Position numbers and translations under genes: made by a program. From Clostridiales bacterium (GTDB lineage Bacteria > Bacillota > Clostridia > Oscillospirales > Oscillospiraceae), in the NCBI GenBank assembly GCA_022772525.1, contig JALFAD010000098.1:1-56638 (forward strand): a stretch of 56,638 bases of DNA, given 5' to 3'. The notes under the pieces are model-generated. The model saw only the letters and a program-made list of their open reading frames with translations, had not been told where the DNA came from and searched no databases. Below, piece after piece: positions 16,349 to 25,323 of this stretch; the first letter of the stretch is position 1, and every line of letters starts with the position of its first letter.

Positions 16349-17332
16349 CTAGTGCTGCTCCTCCCGCTGGAACAGCGCCACAAACGCGCCGTAAGCCAGA
16401 TGGAAGCTCCAGGGAGCATAGCAGATCATATTGGCAAGCACTTGATTTCTCACGCTCAGCAGATGGAAGGATTCCCGCTCCTTCAGGAGCATTTCCCGCA
16501 CCCGCTGCCGGTAGGTTCCGTATTGGTTTCGCCGGGGATTCACGTCCACCTGGGCGTAGGCAAACAGCAGATTTCGCAGCAGCGCCTGCTGCACATCGTC
16601 CTTCATTTCCGGAGCGGCCCGTTCCAAAAGCAGACGCCGCACCCGGATCGGGTCAAAGATATGGGCCTCTGTGATGCCCTTGCAGGAAGCGGAATCCTTG
16701 CGCAAAATGTAGTGATAGGGGCAGTTCCCCTCAAAAACTCCGCTTTCCGCCCGGTCGAAGAGGTAATAATTCATAAGAAGGTCTTCGTTGTTGCGAATCG
16801 TCGTGTCCATCCAGTCCTCCAGCCCCTCAAAGAGCTTTCGCCGGTACAGCTTGGTGCACAGGCTCATGCTCACGTCCCGGTTGTCCAGCAGCTCCCAAAG
16901 CCCGGTTCGGTGATCCTGCCGGTGGATTTTGCCGGACTGGTGGACATATTCAACCCGCCCGTCGGAATAATGGACCTGATGGCCGCAGTGGGAGATGTCA
17001 GCGTTCGCGCTCAGAGCGTTTTGGAGGAGCCTGCCGTACATCTGCGGCTCCACATAATCGTCGCCGTCCATAAAGGCGATCCAGTCGCCGGAGGCCTCCG
17101 CCACGCCCCGCAGACGGGCGGAGGTAACGCCGCCGTTTTCCTTGAAAACTGTGCGGATTTTATCGCTTTTTTCGGCGTATTCCTGCATGACCGCCGCCGT
17201 ATTGTCCGTGGAACCATCGTCCACCACGATAATCTCCAATTGTGGATAGGTCTGGGCCAGCAGGCTGTCCAGACTTCTACCGAGCCACGGGCCGATGTTA
17301 TAGGCCGGTACAATCACCGAAATGGTGTCCAT
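16349..17332 (-). CDS. GT2 family glycosyltransferase
   Basis: A 327-residue GT2 enzyme: SVIVPAYNIGPWLGRSLDSL, VVDDGSTDN (36-44) and FMDGDDYVE (87-95), with Gly in the DXD motif instead of the Ser seen in most neighbours. The TKLYRRKLFE segment follows in the middle. It lies 9 bases after a GT4 gene and 11 before the next GT2. Confidence 0.9.
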   Translation of the reverse strand: MDTISVIVPAYNIGPWLGRSLDSLLAQTYPQLEIIVVDDGSTDNTAAVMQEYAEKSDKIRTVFKENGGVTSARLRGVAEASGDWIAFMDGDDYVEPQMYGRLLQNALSANADISHCGHQVHYSDGRVEYVHQSGKIHRQDHRTGLWELLDNRDVSMSLCTKLYRRKLFEGLEDWMDTTIRNNEDLLMNYYLFDRAESGVFEGNCPYHYILRKDSASCKGITEAHIFDPIRVRRLLLERAAPEMKDDVQQALLRNLLFAYAQVDVNPRRNQYGTYRQRVREMLLKERESFHLLSVRNQVLANMICYAPWSFHLAYGAFVALFQREEQH

Positions 17333-17341
17333 GGTTTCACC

Positions 17342-18412
17342 TCATTTGCAGTAACAGGAAATGTAGTCCTGGGCCATGTGTTCCGCGGAAAAGGTCTGGC
17401 TTTGCCGCCGGGCTGTTTCGCCCAGACGCTGACGCAACGCGCCATCCTCCACTAGACGGGTAAACCCGGCGCAGATGGATTGGGGCTCCGGTTCCACCAG
17501 AATACCGCTTTCCCCGTCGTGAATCATATCCGGGATGCCGCCCACACGGGAGGCAACGATGGGCAGGCCCGTGCCCATGGCTTCGATGATGGTCATGGGA
17601 TTTCCTTCATAGATGGACGGCAGCGTAAATATGTCCGCATCATGCAGATAGGGATAGACATTGGACTGCATTCCGCAGAACTCCACGGCGTCCGCAATTC
17701 CTTTTTCCTTCGCCAGCGTTTCCATGTCGGCACGCAAATCTCCGTCTCCCACCAGCCGCAGGCGGCATTCCGGGTGGGTTTCCCGAAGAAGTCGGAAGGC
17801 TTCCAGCAGCCCGGCATGGTTCTTAGGCACATCGAACCGTCCCACATGGAGAATGGTCACAATCTTCCCCGTCTCATAGGTGGTTTTGGGAACACACCGG
17901 GACAGGTCGATGCCGTTGTAAATCACAGGAATCCGCGCAAGCGGCAGACCGTAGAAATCAGACACGGAAGCCTGTACCTCCGGGGTCAGAGCCACAGGAA
18001 CCGACCAGCCCCGGCGGAAATAGGCGCCGTTGATGGTTTTCTGAATCCGGCCCTCCGCTTCCCGGTCAGCCAGACTGTGCACCGTATGGACGCATTTCTT
18101 CACCCTGGACAGCCTTGCCGCAGCCGTGGCATATTTAATCACGTCCAGATGCGTGTGCACCACATCCGGGCGTTCCTGCCGCATGACGCGTACCAGCTTG
18201 GGCACCATTGACAAATCCAGGCCCAGCTTTTTGTCAAGATATACAATTCGGATTCCCGCTTCCTCCATGCGCCGGGCGATGGGCGTGCGCTCTGCGTAAA
18301 GGCTGACCACCACGACCTCCTGCCCCGCGTTTTTCAGGGCATAGGTCAGATTTTCGCACATAATCTCCGCGCCGCCGAAGCAGAAATAGGGAATGACCTG
18401 CATGATTTTCAT
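17342..18412 (-). CDS. GT4 family glycosyltransferase
   Basis: A 356-residue GT-B enzyme starting MKIMQVIPYFCFGGAEIMCE, with the Gly-Gly-Ala-Glu loop. HVGRFDVPKNHAGLLEAF opens the C-terminal domain and EGNPMTIIEAMGTGLP carries the Glu-x7-Glu signature. Typical length for the family. It lies 9 bases downstream of another GT4 gene in unit 2. Donor unknown. Confidence 0.9.
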   Translation of the reverse strand: MKIMQVIPYFCFGGAEIMCENLTYALKNAGQEVVVVSLYAERTPIARRMEEAGIRIVYLDKKLGLDLSMVPKLVRVMRQERPDVVHTHLDVIKYATAAARLSRVKKCVHTVHSLADREAEGRIQKTINGAYFRRGWSVPVALTPEVQASVSDFYGLPLARIPVIYNGIDLSRCVPKTTYETGKIVTILHVGRFDVPKNHAGLLEAFRLLRETHPECRLRLVGDGDLRADMETLAKEKGIADAVEFCGMQSNVYPYLHDADIFTLPSIYEGNPMTIIEAMGTGLPIVASRVGGIPDMIHDGESGILVEPEPQSICAGFTRLVEDGALRQRLGETARRQSQTFSAEHMAQDYISCYCK

Positions 18413-18421
18413 AGCGTTTCC

Positions 18422-19453
18422 TCAAAAATAACAGTCAGAAATGGCCTTTTTGTAGGCTTCCGCGTCATTGATGGAATCGAATTTCCGCTTTGCGTTATCC
18501 GCCAGATACTTGCGGTGCTCCGGGTCAGTGAAAATTTTCAGCAAATCCCGGGCCATCTGCTCGTCATCATCCGTCAGATAGCCGCTGACACCGTCCTCCA
18601 GCAAATCCTTCATGCCGTCGGAGGGGGTGCTGACAACAGGGGTGCCCAAAGCCATAGCCTCCAGCGCGCACATGGGCGTGCCCTCCCAGCGGGAGGTGAG
18701 AATCATGGCTTTGCTGTCCGCCACCATTTTGATGGGATTGCTCTGGAAGCCCAGAAAACGCACCGCGTCCGCAATTCCAAGGCTGACGCACAGAGCCTTG
18801 GCTTCCTCCTCCAACTCTCCGGTGCCAACGATGGCCACCTTCAAATCCGGCTTATCCTGCATTAACCGGGCGCACAGCCGCATCAGCCGCTGGGGGTCCT
18901 TCTGATAGGTCAGACGGCCCACATAAATCATATCATAGCCGTAGGTATGGGAATCCTGGGCTTTTTTGTCAAAAATCTGCTGGGTATCGATAATATTGTA
19001 CAAAACACTGCTTTTTTTCGCGAACAGCTTATGGAAGGCATAGCCGTCAAAGGCGCTCTGGGACACCCAGAGGATGTGCTTTGCCTTGAACCCCGCCAGC
19101 AGATAGCCCACGGTTTTGGCAGACAACCCCCGGGCGTCGTAGGCGTTGTTGTGGATGTGGGACACCAGCGGGATTTTTCCGCAGCACAGGGCGCTGAAAA
19201 AGCCCGCCCGCATATCGTGGGCGTGAATCAAATCCGGCTTCTGCTCCCGAATGACCCGGCGCAGCTCAGAGACGCTCATGTTCTTCATGGGCAGATAGGT
19301 CACTCCCTGCTCCGCAAGCATCTGTGCCACAATATCACTTTCCGGGCTGCAATAGACCATGTCGATTTCACCCCGGAAAGCCTTGATAATTTGACAGGCC
19401 ACCTTCTCCGCGCCGGAGTAGATGCGGGAATTGAGCACATGCAGTACTTTCAT
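18422..19453 (-). CDS. GT4 family glycosyltransferase
   Basis: A 343-residue GT-B enzyme beginning MKVLHVLNSRIYSGAEKVAC. The C-terminal domain has YVGRLTYQKDPQRLM and EGTPMCALEAMALGTP (Glu-x7-Glu), with the usual VVSTPSDGMKDLLEDGVSG donor-site region. The start overlaps the upstream deacetylase stop by 4 bases. Donor unknown. Confidence 0.9.
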   Translation of the reverse strand: MKVLHVLNSRIYSGAEKVACQIIKAFRGEIDMVYCSPESDIVAQMLAEQGVTYLPMKNMSVSELRRVIREQKPDLIHAHDMRAGFFSALCCGKIPLVSHIHNNAYDARGLSAKTVGYLLAGFKAKHILWVSQSAFDGYAFHKLFAKKSSVLYNIIDTQQIFDKKAQDSHTYGYDMIYVGRLTYQKDPQRLMRLCARLMQDKPDLKVAIVGTGELEEEAKALCVSLGIADAVRFLGFQSNPIKMVADSKAMILTSRWEGTPMCALEAMALGTPVVSTPSDGMKDLLEDGVSGYLTDDDEQMARDLLKIFTDPEHRKYLADNAKRKFDSINDAEAYKKAISDCYF

Positions 19454-20418
19454 TGGGTGCCCTCCTGTTTCGACAGACTTTCCGCGGCTTCCCGCATATT
19501 CAGGCTGCGCATTCCGTAGGTTTCCTTCAGTTCTTCATAGTAGGAAAAGATTTCGTCCAGCTGCTTCAGGTGCTCCTCCGTGCGCACGCCCACGTTGTGA
19601 GGATGCCACCACAGGTGGAAGGTCAGGCCATTTTTCGCCGCGTGGAGCATCTGCCGCTTGATGCGGCGGAGTTTCAGCCCCTCCAGCGGCAAGCAGGGCC
19701 TGATGGGCCGGAACATCCGGGAACCGGTGAGATTCCAGATGCCATTTTCACATTTGGGCGTGTAGCCCCCCTGCCCCGTCAGCGGCAGGTACATGTCCAG
19801 CGTCCGCAGAACCTTGAAAAGAAGGCCGCTTTTGACCTTGTTGTAAATCCAGTCGTTTTCCTCGTCCCGGTAGGCGGTAAAGCCCGCCTGACGCAAAATG
19901 TCGGTGTATTCCGGCTCGCACTGGTTTCTGGGCAGAATCACCGAGGTCAGGTGATAGCCGTGGTCGCCCGCGATGGCCTTTGCCGCCGCCAAATCCTCGG
20001 CAAACTGCTCCGGGGTCTGCCCTGCCTCCCGGCAGTAATAGTGGCTGAAGGTGTGGCTGCCGATTTCCTGCCCCGGCACGGCGGCAATTTTTTCCAGCAG
20101 CGAGGGGGCGTAAAAGCAGGGCGCTTCCTGCTCGTTCTTCCCAATTTTCGCAAATTCCCGGTAGGCGTTCAGCTTTTCATTGGCGTAACCCGGCTTGTTT
20201 TCCGGGAAATAGCGGCGAACCTCCTCATAGTTTTCCGCAAAAAGGAAGCCCACGGCGGCCCAGGTGGCGTGGATGCCGTGTTTCTGGAACAGCTCCAGAA
20301 GTTGAGGAATGGCCTTTCTGCCGCCCAGAACGTTATTCTGATACTTTTCCAGCGGGCAGACATCCAGCATCCCCCAGAACAATTCAAAATCCAGCGAAAC
20401 AATCAGCGTTCCCGGCAT
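19450..20418 (-). CDS. Polysaccharide deacetylase-like protein (CE4/NodB fold)
   Basis: A 322-residue protein with the core motifs of CE4-type carbohydrate deacetylases in altered form: VSLDFELFWG (Asp10, with Glu12 where classical enzymes have Asp), GSHTFSHYY (His122, His126 as metal ligands) and WWHPHN (His272/274). No signal peptide or membrane segment is visible, so it probably acts in the cytosol on a lipid-linked intermediate. N-deacetylation of a HexNAc residue is the natural guess. I start at 20418, two bases past the upstream TAA. Confidence 0.85.
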   Translation of the reverse strand: MPGTLIVSLDFELFWGMLDVCPLEKYQNNVLGGRKAIPQLLELFQKHGIHATWAAVGFLFAENYEEVRRYFPENKPGYANEKLNAYREFAKIGKNEQEAPCFYAPSLLEKIAAVPGQEIGSHTFSHYYCREAGQTPEQFAEDLAAAKAIAGDHGYHLTSVILPRNQCEPEYTDILRQAGFTAYRDEENDWIYNKVKSGLLFKVLRTLDMYLPLTGQGGYTPKCENGIWNLTGSRMFRPIRPCLPLEGLKLRRIKRQMLHAAKNGLTFHLWWHPHNVGVRTEEHLKQLDEIFSYYEELKETYGMRSLNMREAAESLSKQEGTQ

Positions 20419-20419
20419 A

Positions 20420-21562
20420 TTATCGGCCCCCTTCCCCAAAATAGATTTCCTTCATCCGTTCGTGGATGGTCTTTTCGTCAAACAACAACGACCGCTCCGC
20501 CGCCGCCTGCCCCAGTGATTCCCGCTTTTCCGGGTCAGCGTACACCTCTGGCAGCATTTGCGCCAGCGCTTCCGGCGAATTCCGACAGAACAGGCCAGAC
20601 ACACCGTCCTCGATGAGGTCGGTATTGCCCCGAATCTTCGTGCAGACAATGGGCATAGCGCTGCTCATGGCCTCCATCAGCGCCACGGACAGGCCCTCCC
20701 GGAAGGTCATGAACACGAACAGGTCGCAGCAGCGGTACAGCTCCGGCGCGTCCGTGCGGTAGCCGAGGAAATGAACGTGGTCGGAAATCCCCAGCTCCGC
20801 CGCGCTGTTTTCCAGCGACTGCCACAGTTCCCCCCGGCCCACGATCAGGTAGTGCATATGAGCAAATTCCGCCCGGTCTTTCAGGGCGGCCATGGCCTTA
20901 AGTACAGTAATGTGGTTTTTATTGGGCGTCATTTCCGCCACCGTGAGCATCAGAAAATCCTCGTCAGAAAAGCCCAGAGATGCCCGCTTGGCCTGACGGT
21001 CTATTTGCAGATTGCGGAATTTCCCGGTGTCGATGCCTACGCCGGGAACATATTCAATGCGCTTGGCAGGAAGCCGCTTCTGCGCCCGGGTGTAGTCCTC
21101 CCGGTTGATGGTGATAAGCACATCCGTCACCGGGGCGAGCAGCCTCTCTGGGGGATAGAACAGCAGCCAGTATTGCAGCGGCGCGCCGGTGAAGAAGTGG
21201 AAGCCGTGAGCGGTATAAATCACCCTCGTCCCCTGCTTCCGGGCGTCCAACGCCGCCAACCGGGCAATCAGCGCGCCCACAGGGGTGTGACAGTGGATAA
21301 TGTCATAGTGCTCCCGGTCAATAATCTCCTTGAGCATCCTGTAGGCTTTCAGGTTCTTCAGCTTCCAGGGCATCCGCTCAAAGGGGATATCGTAATAGGT
21401 ATCGCAGTAGGGAATCACGCAGTCCGAAGGGTTTTCATAGTCGTTTCGGGAGGCCACGGCAGTTTCCCAGCCCGCCTCCTGAAACAGCTTCAGATAGGGA
21501 ATATGAAACTGCATGATGTGGGTTTTTACCACCGTCGCAACGAACAGAACCTTTTTCTTCAT
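20420..21562 (-). CDS. GT4 family glycosyltransferase, first gene of polysaccharide unit 2
   Basis: A 380-residue GT-B enzyme of the EpsD/Cap-like subgroup: KKVLFVATVVKTHIMQFHIP, IIHCHTPVGALIARLAA, VIYTAHGFHFF and the signature REGLSVALMEAMSSAMP (Glu-x7-Glu). I start at the ATG at 21562, where the conserved fold begins; the frame to 21616 lies in the leader. A consensus promoter is 46 bases upstream. As the first gene, it might act on the first lipid-linked sugar, but the substrate is unknown. Confidence 0.9.
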   Translation of the reverse strand: MKKKVLFVATVVKTHIMQFHIPYLKLFQEAGWETAVASRNDYENPSDCVIPYCDTYYDIPFERMPWKLKNLKAYRMLKEIIDREHYDIIHCHTPVGALIARLAALDARKQGTRVIYTAHGFHFFTGAPLQYWLLFYPPERLLAPVTDVLITINREDYTRAQKRLPAKRIEYVPGVGIDTGKFRNLQIDRQAKRASLGFSDEDFLMLTVAEMTPNKNHITVLKAMAALKDRAEFAHMHYLIVGRGELWQSLENSAAELGISDHVHFLGYRTDAPELYRCCDLFVFMTFREGLSVALMEAMSSAMPIVCTKIRGNTDLIEDGVSGLFCRNSPEALAQMLPEVYADPEKRESLGQAAAERSLLFDEKTIHERMKEIYFGEGGR

Positions 21563-21607
21563 ACTGTCCCGCCTCACATTGGGAAAAATGGTCACAATTT
21601 CATTTAT

Positions 21608-21636
21608 ATTATACATCTTTTCTTAAGGAATTGCAA
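21608..21636 (-). promoter_or_regulatory. Promoter of polysaccharide unit 2
   Basis: On the minus strand TTGCAA (21631-21636), a 17-base spacer and a perfect TATAAT (21608-21613). It lies between the terminator of unit 1 and the first GT4 gene of unit 2, so the 15-kb downstream block can be expressed on its own. Confidence 0.85.
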
Positions 21637-21647
21637 GCACAAGTAAA

Positions 21648-21673
21648 GCGGCCGGGCAGATACGCCCGACCGC
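21648..21673 (-). terminator. Terminator of polysaccharide unit 1
   Basis: A 10-bp GC-rich stem (21648-21657 with 21664-21673, one G-U pair) and 6-base loop, followed on the minus strand by TTTACTTGT. It starts 6 bases after the flippase stop. The T-run is short, so some read-through into unit 2 is possible. Confidence 0.7.
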
Positions 21674-21679
21674 TGAAAA

Positions 21680-23065
21680 TTATATCAATACCTTACGCTG
21701 TTTTATGCGCAGAAGCATGAAAATGCCCAGAACCGCGCCCAGCGGCCAGCGGACAAACCACGCGTTTGGCAGCAGGAACACCACCGCCAGAACGGCACAG
21801 AATGCCGCAGGATACGCCGCCCACAGTTTCAGCGGGAAGGGGTAGTCCTGCTTTCCCAAACGGGAGGCGTAAAGGTGATGGAGCGTCAGCTGCAGGCTGT
21901 GAGAAACCAGCGTCGCCAGCGCTGCGCCCGCCATGCCCATGGCCTTGATGAGTACGTAATTGAGCACCAGATTCAGCAGCGATGAGGAAATGGTGATCGC
22001 CGCCACCACCTTGGGCTTCTTGTGGTAATACTCAAAATTCACCGGGAAGGTGCACAGAAAGTTGACATAATATCCTGAAACGAACAGCGGAATCAACATG
22101 GTCGCCACCCAGAATTCCTTCGGCGCGTACACATGGTACACCTCCGGCGCCAGCAGCAGAAAGCCGGAGGCCAGTATGGTAAACACCTCCAGAAAATTCC
22201 GGGATTTTGCCAGCATGGATTCCCGTTCCCCCGTCTTCATCTCCTCAAAGAAATAGGCGCACCAGATGTTGTTCAGGGCCTGAAACAGGATGAACAGAAA
22301 ATTGGCAAAGTTCCAGGCATTGCCGTAATAGCCCACTGCGGCGGTATTCATCAGGGCGTTCAGCATCAGGGAATCCATCTGATTGAGAATCAGGTCGGAC
22401 AGGTTGTGAAATACCGCGGGGAGGGCCAGAATCAGGCAGAATTTCCAATATTCCCGGTGGAAAAAGGTCTTGCCCCGCACCAAAATCGCAACGCAGATTC
22501 CCGTGCCCACTACACCGTAGGACAGGGAATTGGCAACCACCCGGCCCACATACCGGGTCTCATAGGGCATCTGCAAAATCAGGATGACCGCCAGTACCAG
22601 CGGCACCAGCACCATCACCATGGACAGGATCATGTTCCAGCCGGCCCGGAATTCGTAGACATTTTTCTTATTCAGAAACTCCACGCAGAAGGTGCCGAAG
22701 GCCTGAAACAGCACCAGCAGCACCAGCGCGGGCCGCAAATCCAGCAGAGCCGACACCGGCTTCAGAAACAGCAGAACAATTCCCGTACACAGTCCGAAGA
22801 ACAGCGCCGACAGGGTCATGGCGGAGGACTGATAGCCCTTCTGCGCCTCCTCCGGGTACTCCACCCGGGCGTTCGCCAGCGTGGTCTGGGTTTGCAGGGA
22901 GAATACGACCGCCACAATGCTCACCGAAATATTATACAGCTTCAGGCTGCCGTAGCCGCTGCCGCCCAGAAGCCGGGTAAACAGCATCCCGGTGAAAAAG
23001 GCGGAGCCTTTCAGCACCACGGTGCTGAGAATATTGAAAAAAGCGATACGGTTTTGTCGTTTCAT
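21680..23065 (-). CDS. Polysaccharide flippase (Wzx-like, MATE/MOP superfamily)
   Basis: A 461-residue protein with about 12 hydrophobic helices. It begins RIAFFNILSTVVLKGSAFFT and has the glycine-rich RLLGGSGYGSLKLYN loop typical of Wzx/RfbX proteins. It would flip undecaprenyl-PP-linked repeat units to the outer face, where the Wzy-like protein at 28075-29337 polymerises them. It is the last gene of unit 1, directly before its terminator. A teichuronic or lipid II-type flippase is a less likely alternative. Confidence 0.9.
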   Translation of the reverse strand: MKRQNRIAFFNILSTVVLKGSAFFTGMLFTRLLGGSGYGSLKLYNISVSIVAVVFSLQTQTTLANARVEYPEEAQKGYQSSAMTLSALFFGLCTGIVLLFLKPVSALLDLRPALVLLVLFQAFGTFCVEFLNKKNVYEFRAGWNMILSMVMVLVPLVLAVILILQMPYETRYVGRVVANSLSYGVVGTGICVAILVRGKTFFHREYWKFCLILALPAVFHNLSDLILNQMDSLMLNALMNTAAVGYYGNAWNFANFLFILFQALNNIWCAYFFEEMKTGERESMLAKSRNFLEVFTILASGFLLLAPEVYHVYAPKEFWVATMLIPLFVSGYYVNFLCTFPVNFEYYHKKPKVVAAITISSSLLNLVLNYVLIKAMGMAGAALATLVSHSLQLTLHHLYASRLGKQDYPFPLKLWAAYPAAFCAVLAVVFLLPNAWFVRWPLGAVLGIFMLLRIKQRKVLI

Positions 23066-23077
23066 GGAATCTCCAAA

Positions 23078-24061
23078 TTACGCTCTGTGAAACAGCGGGC
23101 GCAGAATATGGTAAAGATTAGCGATCAGCAGAATATCCGTAACCCGCTGCCGCACGGTTAGCCAGGGGCAGGTCAGAATAAATTTCCAATGCCCTGCCAG
23201 TTCCCGGCGGGCATCGCGGTACTGCAAACGGTAGGTTCTGCGGATATCCGGGGCGGCGTGATCCAGCCGGAGGAGGATATGGTACAGGGAGTGCACCCGC
23301 AAATATTCCGCCTGAGGGGCAATCTTCGGGTGATTCCTTCGGATATCCTCCAGAATAACCGCCGTGTGCTGGGAATAATGGAAGGTTTTTTCCGTGATTC
23401 CCGCGCCCTTGGAAATGCTGCCGGAGCGGTGAAAATAGTTGTAAAAGGGACGGTCACAGAGGACTGCCCGCCGGGCCTTCAGCGCCAGCCGGTAGGTCAC
23501 CGGGATGTCCTCGCAGGTTTTCCCCTCCGGGTAGCGGATGCCGTCAAACAGTTCCCGGCGATAGAGCTTGTCGCAGGCGCTGGAATCGCAGTGATCCCAA
23601 AGGAAGATTCTGCCCGCCAGTTCTTCGCCGCTGACGCACTCCTCCCGCTCCGGGCACAGGCCCACGGCCTTTTCCCCCGTCCCGCCGTCCACATCACAGC
23701 GCCCGGCGCAGACCAGCTGAGCGTCGTACTTCTCCATCAGCGCCAGCATTTCGGCGTACATCTCCGGCTCGATCCAGTCGTCGCTGTCCACGAAGCCGAT
23801 ATACTCGCCCGTGGCCATATCCAGCCCGGCGTTCCGGGCGCTGCTGAGGCCCCCGTTTTCCTTGTGGATCACCCGGATTCTGGGGTCATTTTTCGCGTAT
23901 TCTTCGCAGATTCTGCCGGAATCATCGGCAGAGCCATCATCTACGAGAAGAATTTCCAGATTTTCGTAGGTCTGGGCGAGAATGGAGTCCACGCACCGGG
24001 AAAGCCAGACCGCCACATTGTATACCGGCACGATGACGCTGATTTGCGGGCTTTGCTTCAT
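23078..24061 (-). CDS. GT2 family glycosyltransferase
   Basis: A 327-residue GT2 enzyme: ISVIVPVYNVAVWLSRCVDS, LVDDGSADD (39-47), GGLSSARNAGLD and FVDSDDWIE (90-98). The C-terminal part has the SACDKLYRRELF segment. It is the only SVIVPVYN-type GT2 in unit 1; its close relatives all sit in unit 2. The start overlaps the preceding stop by 4 bases. Confidence 0.9.
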   Translation of the reverse strand: MKQSPQISVIVPVYNVAVWLSRCVDSILAQTYENLEILLVDDGSADDSGRICEEYAKNDPRIRVIHKENGGLSSARNAGLDMATGEYIGFVDSDDWIEPEMYAEMLALMEKYDAQLVCAGRCDVDGGTGEKAVGLCPEREECVSGEELAGRIFLWDHCDSSACDKLYRRELFDGIRYPEGKTCEDIPVTYRLALKARRAVLCDRPFYNYFHRSGSISKGAGITEKTFHYSQHTAVILEDIRRNHPKIAPQAEYLRVHSLYHILLRLDHAAPDIRRTYRLQYRDARRELAGHWKFILTCPWLTVRQRVTDILLIANLYHILRPLFHRA

Positions 24062-25320
24062 GGTTCCCTCTCCTCCCCGGACAGAAGCCGGTAAATATCC
24101 ATCAGGTCAGCCAGATTTTTCGCCGGGTCATGGGTTTTCGCTGCGTGGCGGGATGCCTCCGCCCCCAGCGTTTCCGCCCGGTCCGCCATTTCAAAGACCC
24201 GGCAGATATCATACGCCAGCATCTCCGGGTCGGCGGAAGGGTAAAGGAATCCTTCCCTGCCGTGGTTCAGCATGGTGCTGACACCGCCCACGTCCGCCGC
24301 CACGCAGGGCGTTCCCAATAGCATGGCCTCGCCCAGAGAATTGGGGGAGTTGTCCACCGTGGATGGCAGCGTAAACACATTCGCGCGCAGATATTGCTCC
24401 CGCATTCCCTCCGGGGTGCACTTTCCCAGAAACGTGATTTTATCTCCCAGATGGTACTGCTCACTCAGCTCCATCAAATATTTGTGGTAGCTGTCCCGGC
24501 GGAGCCTGCTTTTCAGGCCGCCGTCCAGAAAGCTGACTCCCGGTACTGCCAGCGTGGCATCCGGGTACTTGCGCGCTACCTGCGCGAAGGCTTCCAGCAG
24601 ATAATGGAAGCCCTTGATGGGATAGACGCAGCTGGAGGTAAAAATCCGGTGCTTTTCGCAATCAGCATAACGCCACCGGCCCGTATAGAAGGGCTCACGC
24701 AGCGTCTCGTTGCAGAAATGATACCGCGCCTGTGGGACCACGAATCCGGTGCAGGCCCGGTCCCAGTCGGTGCGCCCGATGACATGGCGGGTGATTTGCA
24801 GCGCCTTCGTCTCCATCTCCCCGCGAAGGGCGTACTTTTTCTGCTGCTGCAAAATGTTGTCCTGCCGCAGAAAATCCCGAAAAGTAAACCGCCGCTGAAC
24901 GGCATAGGGAATGCCCTCCGTATAGTGCCGGGCGCAGGCAGTGCACAGCCCCTGAATGCTGACCGCCGTCCGGTCCAGCAGCCCGGCCTTCTCGCAGGCC
25001 CGCAGCATTGCCAGCGTATGGGCATACTCCGTGCCCCAAATGTGAATCACATCCGGTTGGAAATCCTGAAGCTCCTGCCGAAAAAAGGTTTCCATGGCGG
25101 GGTCGTATTTGTGCCTGTCCGGCCGGCGGAAGGTGGCGTAGCTGCATTTGTCATCCAGTTCGCCCCGGCCGGTTTCTTCCGGGTACAGAATGCGCATGGG
25201 GACGCCCGTTTTGCGCAGGTCGCTGAAGGCGTGATCCAGCCACCAGCCGCTGCCCGGCCTGCCGCCGGCAGCCTGCCGCACCTCGCTGGGCGCCACATTA
25301 CACAGCCACAAAAGCCGCAT
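24058..25320 (-). CDS. GT4 family glycosyltransferase
   Basis: A 420-residue GT-B enzyme, longer than its neighbours because of a large N-terminal acceptor domain. WLCNVAPSEV opens it and DVIHIWGTEYAHTLAMLRA lies in the first Rossmann-like half. The C-terminal half has IFTSSCVYPIKGFHYLLEAF and STVDNSPNSLGEAMLLGTP; here the usual first Glu of Glu-x7-Glu is Asp (DNSPNSLGE). That substitution may affect activity or mark a subfamily. It overlaps the next gene and is spaced 3 bases from the previous one. Confidence 0.85.
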   Translation of the reverse strand: MRLLWLCNVAPSEVRQAAGGRPGSGWWLDHAFSDLRKTGVPMRILYPEETGRGELDDKCSYATFRRPDRHKYDPAMETFFRQELQDFQPDVIHIWGTEYAHTLAMLRACEKAGLLDRTAVSIQGLCTACARHYTEGIPYAVQRRFTFRDFLRQDNILQQQKKYALRGEMETKALQITRHVIGRTDWDRACTGFVVPQARYHFCNETLREPFYTGRWRYADCEKHRIFTSSCVYPIKGFHYLLEAFAQVARKYPDATLAVPGVSFLDGGLKSRLRRDSYHKYLMELSEQYHLGDKITFLGKCTPEGMREQYLRANVFTLPSTVDNSPNSLGEAMLLGTPCVAADVGGVSTMLNHGREGFLYPSADPEMLAYDICRVFEMADRAETLGAEASRHAAKTHDPAKNLADLMDIYRLLSGEEREP

Positions 25321-25323
25321 CGG

